Of a stretch of 64,000 bases of DNA, positions 21,683 to 31,639 are shown one piece after another (within the stretch, counting starts at the first letter, position 1; every line of letters begins with the position of its first letter). Position numbers and translations under genes: made by a program. This stretch comes from Primulina eburnea. Its lineage: Eukaryota > Streptophyta > Magnoliopsida > Lamiales > Gesneriaceae. Below the pieces are notes generated by a model. It worked only from the letters and a program-made list of their open reading frames with translations, was not told where the DNA came from and searched no databases. Location of the stretch: assembly GCF_022965805.1 (NCBI RefSeq), contig NC_133117.1, positions 13,602,183 through 13,666,182 on the forward strand. The letters run 5' to 3'.

Positions 21683-24560
21683 TGTAACGCCCCGAAAATT
21701 TGAAGATCCACGTAAACCACATGCACACAGTTATTAAATTTCTTGTGTATTTCAATTAATTCTTTTAATTGAATTAATTAATTATGTTGTGTATATTGAG
21801 ATGTTTAAAATATATTTAAATAAAAGTTTGCATTAAAATGTATTTTTATAAGTTATTCGATTTGCGATTGAGGAACGGAGACCGAGGGCTTAAAAATAGA
21901 AAATGTTTTATTAAATAATTTATTTTAATTATTTAAAATATGGTTGATGCTTTTTCATATTTTTGAAAATAAGGAGTTTTGAGGCGAGTTTATACGCCGG
22001 GACGTAATTTTTATCGGTGTTGGATTTTCAACAAAAATAAGAACGTTTGGCAACCCGGATAAAAAATTCACAAACTTATTTAAACAAAATTATTTTTAAT
22101 GTTTTAATTAAGCACTAATGAGCCTAATTTACCTAATTAGTGGGCTTAAGCCATATTAGCAACTTAATTAACTATTTAATGTACAAAACCCCACCCCAAA
22201 CACTCACTTCACATGTCCACATTCAGAATTTTCTCCTCCAAAAACACTCATCAAATACACGACACACACATACAATAGTCAAAAGGAAATTCGAAAATTT
22301 AAAGGGGAGTTTCAAGCGTAGGTTGTCGTCGCCGTTCTTCGCAATCGTCAACGAGAATTCGTTCGTTAAATACACAAAGGCACCCATAATTCTTTCCTTC
22401 AACCATCATCACACCATAATATGTTTTTATGTATGAATTGTATGGAAAAACAAGTGACACTTTTGTGTACTTTCGTTTTTGATCATAGCGTGAAATTTCA
22501 AGCATGAGTTTGATCTAAAACTTTTTTGTGAACATGCATAAAGGGGGCTGCCATGATTAGGAGGGGTAATGGCACGGTTTTTACATGATACAAGAGTCCT
22601 AGGATGCACGAGAAACCTACTACACGCACAAGAGAACAAGCTGGGGCCAAATTTCTGGTTGGTGAACTTTTGGCTCGGTTTTATGGGATTGAGGGCTTGG
22701 CTGGGTTTGGTTGGGACCAGGGCCTATCCATGGTCGTGTATGAGTCAGAGGTGGAGTCCTAGCCACGCTAGCCAACAAGGACTCCTACCCGAGAGCCATC
22801 AAGGCATGCGCAGGGCTGTGCTGGGTCGCAAGGAAGAAAGGACTCGCCCAGGGGGCTTAGGGCTGGGCTAGGGTGACTCCTTGGGGTCCTCGGTGAGTGC
22901 TTGAGAGGCTGGTTTATGGCTTGGGCACACTGGTCAGGTCCTAGGTGCGAATCAAGAGTCCTACATCTACTAGGATTTCTCGGTCATTCTTTCAGCTGAT
23001 GTTAGGGCTTTGGGTTTGAGTTTAGTTTGGTTCCTAAGGGTGATAAGGGTCTAGTAGGGTCTAGATAAGGGTTGTCTCGAGGTTGGCTCATGATGGTTCG
23101 AGCATGGCTCGACCAAAAATGGAGAAGGCTCGAGGGTGACTTGTTCGAAGGTCCTAGGGTTTTTAATGAAAATATTATTCGAAACACGACTCAGGGGGGT
23201 CGAGTTTTGGTTCACAAGGGCTAAAATAATATAAAAGTCTAAATTTTAAATCTAAGAATTTTATATTAAATTTTGAAATTTTTAAGGATTAAAACGCATT
23301 CAAAACAAATAATTATGAATTAATTAAACATTCTAGTATTTAAGCTGAGTAAAATTATGAAATTTTAAGATAAGCTTAAATAATTATTTGGGACATGTTA
23401 GAGTCGATGAAATTAAGAAAAAAGTAAAAAAAAATGATATTTTACATTTAGGGGTAAAACGGTAATTTTACATCCTAAAATTAGTAAACGTCATGGCAGT
23501 GCTCTAATTGCTGTTTGATATGCTGATATGATTATTTTAAATGCTGATGAATTTTTATATGTTAAATTTTGATTTTTATATGTTTATGGATTTTTATGAT
23601 TTATTATTGGTATTTAAAAGATATGTTGCATGATTGGTTAAAAGAAAAATGATATTATATGCATTTTTTTATTAAGTGATAGAAATACGAAATGTTTAAG
23701 GACGTGAAGGGATTGTGACTAATACGATGATATGTTGGCGATATCGCGAGGGTTATGGTCCCAGTGGGAGCCCGACGATTGTGTTTACTTGGATACGGAT
23801 GCGAATACATTAATATGTTAATATGTTGGCTAAGGCCCAGTTGACCGGTGAGAGTGTTGCTGGTGTCCCTGCCGCCCAGTAATGTGGTTTTATGTAGATG
23901 GATTCATCGCCTAATACAAATACGAGTCACAATCACGATCTGAATTCAACAAACACGAATACGAATATGAATATATTAATATGAATATGTTGATATGAAA
24001 ATGTTTATGAAAGTGTTTATGTTTAAAGTTTATGCATTAATATGAAAATATAATTTTAAGTACAAGTATTTTTCACCGTTGTATGTGATATGTATATGTA
24101 TTACTTGTTATCAAGAATATGATGTGTTTAGTATTTAGACTCACTAGGTGTGATTGATGCTGGTGATATTTAAAATTATGATATTGGAGGTCTTGATGGT
24201 TGACTTTGTTGGACTGTTGTTGCACATAACCCGAGGACCAGCGCTTCTACTTTCCAAATTTAAGTTTATGATTTACGTTAGAGATTTTTAAGACTATTTA
24301 TTTATGTTTTTTGAGAGATTTTTGAGAGCTTTAGTATGAGCTATACTTTTCAAATTTGTTGCTTTTTAGGTTTGGTAAAACGTTTGACGATTTTATGTTT
24401 TGAGATATTTCTTTGGATTTTCAAATACTAGTTGGTTTTTTTACTTTAAAATGGTGTCAAAATATTTTTATGCATGTATATGTTGGGTTCGGCTGAAATA
24501 AGTTAGGTTTTAAAAAAAAATTCTATTACTTTTTAAGCAAAACGAATGGCAGACATTTCA
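21683..24560 (+). mobile_element. Solo LTR G of a Ty3/gypsy element
   Basis: A 2878-bp LTR from TGTAACGCCCCG to GGCAGACATTTCA, flanked by TATAA at 21678-21682 and 24561-24565. It sits in the copia pol frame between integrase and reverse transcriptase. It belongs with LTRs A, B and C (GCGATTGAGGAACGGAGAC near 21863; GTCCCTGCCGCCCAGTAA near 23865). Short frames inside have no family signature. Confidence 0.93.
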
Positions 24561-24565
24561 TATAA

Positions 24566-25520
24566 GCTTTTCCAACTGAAGAATAACCAAGAAATATTCC
24601 TTCATCTTTTTTAACATTAATGACAGTTAATTGGTTTTTACCATTATTGTGAATGAATCATTTACACCCGAATATATTGAAGTATGGAACCACACTTTTC
24701 TTTCCATGCTAGATCTCATAAGGTGTTTTAAAATGATTCTTATTAGTCATCGATCTGTTCTGAGTGTATCACGACGTGTTAACTGCTTCTGCCCAAAAAC
24801 CTTTGAGAAATACCATAATCAGCAAGCATAGTTCTAGCTGCCTCCTTAAGAGTATGATTTCTTCATTAAGCTACACTGTTCTGCTGTGGTGTTCTTACAG
24901 TTGAGAACTCATGTTTGACTCACAAATTTTCAAGAAACTGAGATCGAGTTTGATTGAAAAATCCATTTCCGCGATCAGATCTTATTAAGTCAATCCCAAC
25001 TGATCTCTCGTTTAAAATTCTTTTGAAAAGTTTTATCAATTGTCAAGTAGTTTTCTCTTTTGATTTTAGAAAAATTACCCAAGTAAATATTCAGAAATCA
25101 CAAACAATCACCAATGTGTATTTGATTCTCCATAAGATCATGGCTGGTGTTAGAACAAAAAGTCCATATGCATCAGTAATAAGCTTTGGGTTGAAAATTT
25201 ACTTCCTTTGTTTTTTATAGATGGTCTAACTTGCTTGCCAAACTGACAAGCTAACCATATTTTATCTTTCGTAAACTGAATTTTTGGTAGACTAAACTCA
25301 ACTACTGATGCTAACCAAGTAATATTTCAAATTGTCATCAAGTAAGACATCATCAGTAATAATGCTACCATGAATAAGTTTACCCTTACCCACGGTTCTA
25401 CCTTGAGAAGCGTCTCCAAAAATGATTTTCGGACTTGGGTACTTGACTAGTTGTTTTATTAATTCTGCGTCTCCAGTCATGTGTTTTGAACATCCACTAT
25501 CCAAGTACTAGACTGAGTCT
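24566..25520 (-). pseudogene. Protease and integrase of copia F, decayed
   Basis: The frame at 25504-25298 opens with MDSGCSKHMTGD, the copia protease active site, and continues with GKGKLIHGSIITDD. The integrase part (about 25210-24640) shows copia features only in pieces and in several frames. Matching blocks in the sister copia lie at 32700-33900. Confidence 0.75.
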
Positions 25521-26750
25521 TTGATAAATTTTCCTATAACTTGCAATCACAAATAATAAATAAATTTGGTATCCAAATCTATTTGGGTCTTGAACTGATT
25601 AGTACTTTAGGAACCAAGATTTGGATCAGTCGAACTAACTTTCCAGTCACTGTGTTCCAAATATATTTGCTTAATTTGTGTGTGTTAGATGTGTTGTGTG
25701 CAGATGATACAAGATGTGTTTTGGCTCTATTCGCCTTGTTGTTCATCCTATATCGCTTTTGAACAGGCTTGCAATTATGATAGTGACTGCAATAGCCATT
25801 CACCGGGTCCTGTTTGTTATAATTGGACCACTATGGTGACCAACTACGTGAATCAATTGAAATCTTTGGACTATATCCTATCCCATGCCTTTTATCCTTA
25901 TTCATATTTTCAATCGGCTTTTCAACCGGCTTACTAGTCTCAGTTTGTTCATGTACCGTAACTGATTTAACAAAGTAAATGTTTTTCTTTTTCCATGTAT
26001 TTATTTCTGGAATAATACTGCTTGATGAAGGTTCATCTTGACTGTTAAAGCTCAAACAAGTTTTATCTCCATCTTATTTTTGTAAACCTTGAATTTCAGT
26101 CAACGTGACTGATGACTTGTTCCAGACTTGAATCAAATCAGTTAGTCTTGAGTTATCAGACTTCAACTGTTGAATTATATATTTGTTCTCTTCCTTTTCT
26201 GTTGTCTGCTTAGAAATCTCCTTTTTGAAATTCGGCATTTCAACTGATTGTGAACAATTAGTTTCAGTTTTGTTGTTTGTAGGATCAATTTTCATAGCTT
26301 TAGCTTTCTCAAAGGAGAGAGCAAGCTTACAGTATTCATTTACCATGTCATGCAGAGTTGATATAAGTTCGTCACGTGTAAAATCAATTGAGTTGAAATC
26401 AAATACATGCTCACTTCTGGATTCCAGTTTAGCATCATTGGCCATGAGAAATTTCACCTCTTCTTCATCACTAGAGTTGCTTGAGCTCTCAGTTTCTGAT
26501 GCATCACTATCGATTTCTGCCCATTTTCATTTTCTTTTTTCAGCAACCAGGACTTCTTCCTGGATGATTTCTTATAATCATATATATTTTTCCTTGCTCG
26601 AAGGGCTTCTTTCCATTCTCAACTGATTGCCTGTTGTCCTTCTTTTGCTTGGGACACTCACTATGAAATGACCAGTTTTGTCAAAGTTGAAGTACACGTT
26701 TGGTTCTTCCTTTGATTCATTCATGTGGTAATTCTTCTGGAATGATCCTT
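25521..26750 (-). pseudogene. Gag C-terminal part of copia F, decayed
   Basis: The frame at 26457-26074 starts MKFLMANDAKLESRSEHVFD and has a helical stretch after it. It matches the sister gag at 52330-52500 (MADNAELESASEQVFDF). A degenerate zinc knuckle (VYFNFDKTGHFIVSVP) lies next to the CACTA insertion at 26751. In it all three Cys are replaced and only the Gly-His of CxxCxxxGHxxxxC remains. Confidence 0.75.
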
Positions 26751-26767
26751 CACTACAAGAAAAATGC

Positions 26768-27100
26768 AATACGACAACGGTTAAAAACCGTTGTCGTAGC
26801 TCTTTTAAAACTGTTGTTAAAGCCACTGTTGTTAAATGGTTCGCTCAAAGACAACGGTTTTTTTTCCGTTGTCGTAGCTACAATTTGCGACGGTATTCAC
26901 AACCGTCGCAAATATCATTTGCAACGGACCTCATACAAAAACCCGTCGCTAATCGCGACGGTTTCTTAACCATCACTAAAGTTAGCTACAATTTATTTAA
27001 TAACCGTCGCTACATGTAGCCACGGTTTCTCATAAACTGTCGCTAAATATAGCGATGGAATTAACCGTCGCTATGTAGCGACTGTTTATACATGAATTAC
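26768..27100. repeat. Left subterminal repeats of the CACTA element
   Basis: Inverted pairs such as GACAACGG...CCGTTGTC come first. Pairs of a second type follow, GCGACGGT...ACCGTCGC (near 26887, 26953 and 27001-27080). Such arrays are transposase-binding regions in En/Spm-type elements. Confidence 0.85.
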
Positions 27101-27139
27101 GTCGCAATATTTAAAATAAAAAAATTAATAATTTAATAA

Positions 27140-27460
27140 ATCTGTGTTGTTAGTTGGTACAACCGTGTAAGAGATAAAAAAAATCTAAGTGTCGTGAAGT
27201 GATAAAATAGTGTAAGAGATAAAAATTTTAATTGTTTTGAAGTGGTAAAATCGTTTAAGAGATAAAAATTTTAAGTGTCGTGAAATGGTAAAATCGTGTA
27301 AGAGATAAAATTTTAAGTCTTGTGAAGTTGTAAAATCGTGTAAGTGAGAAAAATTTTAAGTGTTGTGAAGTGAAGTGGAAGAAAATGGAGCGAATTTGCA
27401 GGTATTTATAGAGAGTGGTGGAAGAAAATGGAACGAATTTGCAGGTAATTCTTGTGCAGG
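27140..27460. repeat. Internal tandem repeats of the CACTA element
   Basis: About five degenerate copies of a near 50-bp unit contain GTAAAATCGTGTAAGAGAT and AAAATTTTAAGTG. A two-copy repeat around GAGAGTGGTGGAAGAAAATG follows (near 27410-27440). Confidence 0.75.
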
Positions 27461-27469
27461 TATTTTAAA

Positions 27470-28075
27470 TTAGCGACAGGTGTACTTGATTCTGTTGCTA
27501 ACTTTACCGACGGTTTCAAATAAACCGTCGCAAATTTGAAATTAGCGACGATTTATCTATAACCGTCGCTAATATTAGCGACAGTTTTAAGGTAACCGTC
27601 GCTAAATACCGTTGTGTTCTATTCTTAACTCACGCTAATCGACAACATTTTTCTAAAACAGTTGTCGATTGTCCAAAAAACACGCTAATAGACAATGGTT
27701 TATGAAACCGTTGTCATAAACGTTCAAAGACAACGGTTTTACAGAACCGTTGTCATTGACCCTAAAAACCGTTGTCTTTGACCCCCAAAAGACAAGAGAT
27801 TTATAAAACCGTTGTCGATTGTCCAAAAAAACACGCTAATAGACAATGGTTCATGAAACCGTGTCATAAACGTTCAAAGACAACGGTTTTACAGAACCGT
27901 TGTCATTGACCCTGAAAACCGTTGTCTTTGACTCCCAAAAGACAATGGTTGTATAAAAACCGTTGTCGTTTGCTTAAAAAATGATCTACGACAACGGTTT
28001 TAGCTAAAACCGTTGTTAAAAGTTAAAATTTTTTTAACAACGATTTTAGCTAAAACTGTTGTTGTATGTGTGTTG
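27470..28075. repeat. Right subterminal repeats of the CACTA element
   Basis: This mirrors the left end: CGTCGC-type pairs near 27500-27605, then many GACAACGG/CCGTTGTC pairs to the terminus. An internal block is duplicated: the phrase GACAACGGTTTTACAGAACC occurs near 27729 and again near 27880. Confidence 0.85.
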
Positions 28076-28102
28076 TTGATTCTGAAATTTCTTGTAGTGC
28101 TT

Positions 28103-28883
28103 GATTCTTTCTCATAAAAGTGTCTAACTTTCTGACGAACAATGACATATCGTCATGGCTCAGCTATTCAATAGTATTCTCAAATGAAACTGTTGGGAGC
28201 ACTGAGGGCAATTGTGACAGGTGGAACTGATGGTTAACCCTCTCTTTTTTGCATTTCAAATTCATCAAATCATGCAGTTCCACTTTGTTGAGATCTTTTG
28301 ATTCACGCATGGGCCATTGTTTTAACATCCCACTTCTTGGGATCACCAAAAATCACTTTTAGAACAACTTCTTTATTTGAATACACATTTCCTAGTGTAT
28401 TCAGTTCATTTACGATGCTGCTTATTCATTCATCAAATTCGTTCATTGTTTAGCCAATCTTCATTTTGATGTAATCAAAATTCTATGCGGCAATTCAAAT
28501 TTTGTTCTCCTTGTTTTTCTCATTTCCTTCGCATATCTGGATCAGCTTCTCCCAAATTTCTTTGGCAGATTTTCCTATTTTTATCTTGCTGAAGGTGTTC
28601 TTGTCCAGCGTCTTGTAGAGTATATCATTTGCAACGTTGTATAAATTTGTATTTTTTATCTTCAGTTGTCCACTCATCGCGTGACTTCTCAATGCGATGA
28701 GGTGCTCCATCAGTTAGAGAAACTACATTATTTACTTTCATTATCTTCATTGGTCCGTCAATTATGACGTACCACATATCGTCATCTTGGACAGCTAGAT
28801 GAGCCTGCATTCTAATTTTCCAGTCATCAAATTCTTCTTTGAAAAACATGGGAATTTTATTGAACGAAGACATGGTTATCAGA
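28103..28883 (-). pseudogene. Gag N-terminal part of copia F, decayed
   Basis: The start at 28883 reads MSSFNKIPMFFKEEFDDWK, then IRMQAHLAVQDDDMWYVI, typical of copia gag. A frameshifted continuation (28710-28495) reads SAKEIWEKLIQICEGNEKN. A later piece reads MRESKDLNKVELHDLM near 28300. The CACTA element separates it from the zinc-knuckle part. Confidence 0.85.
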
Positions 28884-28921
28884 TGTATGTGTTTGGAAGT
28901 ATTCAAGACAATATTTAACCT

Positions 28922-28934
28922 CTCTGATACCACT
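28922..28934 (-). other. Primer-binding site of copia F
   Basis: The minus strand reads AGTGGTATCAGAG, complementary to initiator-Met tRNA. It lies directly inside the partial 5' LTR. Confidence 0.85.
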
Positions 28935-29249
28935 TGGTAGGTCGACTAATGAGGATGAACTGTTTGGAAGAGGGGCGGGGGATTGAATAAACATGTAGGC
29001 GTTTTGTACTCTTTTTTGAATATGAAACAGTTCTTTAAGGAAATGATTCTGAAATCTTATATGCCTATATCGATCAGTTAACTAATAATAGTGCAAATAA
29101 AATTGAAGGGTATATTGAATATTTTGGCTAAGGTACTGTGAAAGCTGAATGAACAAAAATAATGCACACGAGGATTATGATAGCTCTTCAGTAAAGGACT
29201 TTGATTAATTACAATGATTATGTATTAACTCACTTCAGTTTGGATTTAA
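28935..29249 (-). repeat. Partial 5' LTR of copia F
   Basis: It matches the first part of the complete LTR at 53081-54088 (GGGGGATTGAATAAACA near 28979; CACTTCAGTTTGGATTTAA at its edge). It stops at 29249, where gypsy LTR H begins. About 700 bp of the LTR is missing. Confidence 0.85.
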
Positions 29250-29830
29250 TGTAAGGCCCTAGAATATATTATGTGGTAATCTGGCATAATTAGAATAATA
29301 TTGAGTGGAAAAAATAATATAATTATTTATACCAAATAATTTTTGAAGGTGTGTTAAAAATATTTTTTTAGAATATTAGAGTTGAGACAATATTAATTGC
29401 ATATAGATATTTAAATAATACACAAGAGAAAAATAAATTCAAAACCGGGATTAATGGGCTGGAGTTACTATTTTTAGTAACCACTGCAGATTGGTACGGT
29501 GACCACTGTGGAAGGTATTAAAGGTTGGATGTAGCTTGTATAGGCTGGAATCAGAAGAAACGAGCGGAGCGAAGCTCCCTTTCGTGAGCCTTATTTTTGT
29601 GCAGTATTTTTTGGTAAGTTTTCAATTTTTGTGTATTGTGCATTGAGAATCCCGAATTGTCGTTCAAATATACTTGTAGATCTATTTTTAAATTTCTATG
29701 GATGTAATGTACGAGATTTTATTCTGATAATCTGTAATTACCGATTTATGATTTGATATGATTATGAAGGATCGTTCCGAGACAAGAATGAGATTGCATG
29801 TGAGATTTAATGTGTGAGGACAGTACCATC

Positions 29831-30066
29831 CGCGCACATGCACGACAGAATGCGCGCATGCGCGAAATGGGCAGAAGACCTCGCGTATATGCACGGAGTA
29901 AGGGCGCGCATATGCGCGAGCTACGCGAGAAGCAAAGAAGAATTTCAGAGAACCTCGCGCATATGCGCGGAGATGAAGCGCGCATATGCACGAGCTGTCG
30001 AGAAGAACAAGGTCGAGACTGGTAGGTCTCGTGCATATGCGCGGAGGATGGTCGCGCATATGCGCG
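29831..30066. repeat. Paired palindrome array of LTR H
   Basis: Eight 12-14 bp near-palindromes around CGCGCATATGCGCG form four pairs. Starts are 29831/29853, 29882/29905, 29956/29979 and 30030/30053, so partners are 22-23 bp apart and pairs begin 51, 74 and 74 bp apart. The array ends about 48 bp before the TATA tract. Reading frames across it (RICAR, AHMRE, AYAR peptides) are artefacts. Confidence 0.9.
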
Positions 30067-30114
30067 AGACGTGCAGTACATACAAGAGGCCACACGTCCC
30101 TTATCATGCAACGT

Positions 30115-30115
30115 G

Positions 30116-30139
<24 letters not shown>
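30115..30139 (+). promoter_or_regulatory. TA-rich TATA region of LTR H
   Basis: A TA tract about 48 bp downstream of the palindrome array, followed by purine-rich sequence (CAGAAAGAAAGGGGCGAGAA near 30171). LTRs K and M share this layout. It probably sets the transcript start. Confidence 0.6.
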
Positions 30140-30150
<11 letters not shown>

Positions 30151-30878
30151 TGCATTGTTCTTGAGAATTTTCAGAAAGAAAGGGGCGAGAAAGTTTCGTG
30201 AAAATCCTTACGCCTTTATATTTCGATCCGTCCAAATTAGAATTCGACTTCAGTACTGTGTTCATATCAATGCAGGCTACCACTGGACGTAATTTTTATT
30301 ATGTTTAGACATGTTTTGAAATTATGATATTGCTGGAATCAGATGTAATTCATATATGATGTTCTTGACATGTTAGACATCATAGAATCGAAGTGAGACT
30401 GAGAAACAGATTGATTATGGGACTTTTATGATTTTCAGATTATATCTATTGATATTGGACCGATTTGGATTGTTGTTTGATTACAGATGGTATTGGATAT
30501 TGGTTATAGATTGTAATTAATATCTGTTGAGATTGTATTAACCGGGATATCGAGAGTATTCTATTATGCCATTGATTTTGAGTTAAATCCAGATTTATTG
30601 GATTGGTATTGATTTGAGAAGTATATTGATATGATACTATTTATATTGTCATTGCCAGATTGAGTGTTGACAGACTTTGAATTCCAGACAGGAACGGCGT
30701 CAGAACTACAATAAAAGAAAAGTATATGTCAATGTGGTATTGGGAGATCGACTCGAGTAGGATATACTTGAGTTTCCCTAAATCACATACTTATTATTAT
30801 TGTGTTTATTGATTTGATTTGATATGCTTATTCTATTGATTTATAGGAAGCATGTATTAGATGAGTATTAGACGAGTG

Positions 30879-30943
30879 ATCTTGTGACATAAGTGCCGAT
30901 AGTGATGTAATCGTCACTGGCACATTGCACATTGTCACAAGAT
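30879..30943 (+). promoter_or_regulatory. 65-bp leader hairpin of LTR H
   Basis: The outer arms ATCTTGTGACA and TGTCACAAGAT pair perfectly over 11 bp. The middle arms are GTGCC and GGCAC, the inner arms AGTGA and TCACT. LTR K has GTACC/GGTAC and GTGG/CCAC at these places, so paired bases changed together. Confidence 0.75.
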
Positions 30944-31639
30944 AGTTAATTGGCAATAATGCCAAAGTCTGTGACGGATAGGTCAAGACACCGGATGTTT
31001 GGTTATATCGAAGTAGATAGAATTGGATTTTCTTTTATTACTTGATGTTCGATATAGGAATAACAACGTCTGGAAAATCGGGATCCCTAGACTAGGATTG
31101 AGTCTAGTCTGAGCCGTGGAGTCACGAGTCTGATTGGCAGTCTTATATTGATTATGTTTTCAGACTTTGATATATACTCCTGATATCTATTTATGCTTTT
31201 ATATTGATTATATGATTGCATGTTTCGTTGATTTATACTGGGATTTTATTCTCACCGGAGTTATCCGGCTGTTTTCGTGTTTGTATGTGTGCATGACAAC
31301 AGATGGGACATGTTCGGGGTCAAGGAGATGAAAAGAGATCGTGATTAGAGTGGAGACTACGAAATTTGATTGGAGATAGGGTTTGGAACACTGGATATGT
31401 AGTTGTTAAACCTTAGTTTTGAATAATTGTATATAGTACAAGATTTGTACTTTAATACTGATATGTATATTAGATTGAATCCCATTACATTCCGCACTTT
31501 TAAAAAAAAATTAGACCCTGTTTATTGTAATTGATATAATTATTCCCACAAACGATTAAGAAATGAATTAGCGTCCGGGTCCCCACAATAGATGTTTGAA
31601 AAATGAAATTCTAATTAAAAAATTATTCAAAAAATGTCA

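Larger units (their letters stand above)
26751..28099. mobile_element. Non-autonomous CACTA (En/Spm) DNA transposon
   Basis: It begins CACTACAAGAAA at 26751 and ends TTTCTTGTAGTG at 28099, terminal inverted repeats of the CACTA class. The 3-bp duplication CTT lies at 26748-26750 and 28100-28102. It is 1349 bp with no transposase frame, so it depends on an autonomous relative. The ends carry dense subterminal repeats of GACAACGG/CCGTTGTC and of CGACGGTT/AACCGTCGC. It is inserted in the gag zinc-knuckle region of copia F. Confidence 0.95.
18795..29249 (-). mobile_element. Copia element F, decayed and 3'-truncated
   Basis: This is a minus-strand Ty1/copia element. In reading order it has a partial 5' LTR (28935-29249), primer site (28922-28934), gag from 28883, protease near 25504 and integrase. 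Reverse transcriptase (21066-20640), RNase H remains and an extra downstream frame (19321-18917) follow. A CACTA element (26751-28099) and a solo gypsy LTR (21683-24560) are nested inside. The 3' LTR is missing and the element ends against gypsy LTR C at 18794. It is the same family as fragment D and as the copia at 31588-54088. Confidence 0.85.
29250..31587 (+). mobile_element. Gypsy LTR H, complete ends but no matching target duplication
   Basis: A 2338-bp LTR from TGTAAGGCCCTAG to CGGGTCCCCACA, related to LTRs K, M and A1. The five bases to the left (TTTAA) and right (ATAGA) do not match. The left flank is a copia LTR; the right flank is the middle of reverse transcriptase in another copia copy. 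It has a GC-rich palindrome array (29831-30066), a TA-rich TATA tract (30115-30139), a 65-bp hairpin (30879-30943) and two small U5 hairpins near 31255-31305. Confidence 0.9.

Noticed and set aside
22140..23187. Short frames inside solo LTR G as genes
   Set aside because: Same reasoning: noncoding LTR sequence with overlapping frames on both strands and no motif.
26760..28075. Satellite or MITE made of CCGTTGTC hairpins
   Set aside because: The CACTA ends and 3-bp duplication show these are subterminal repeats of one CACTA element.
29688..30201. Overlapping frames on both strands with RICAR, AHMRE and AYAR peptide repeats, also at 43330-43909, 50190-50693 and 58657-59090
   Set aside because: They are translations of the GC-rich palindrome arrays. 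All frames stay open because the motif lacks stops and is self-complementary. No codon bias or start context supports a protein.
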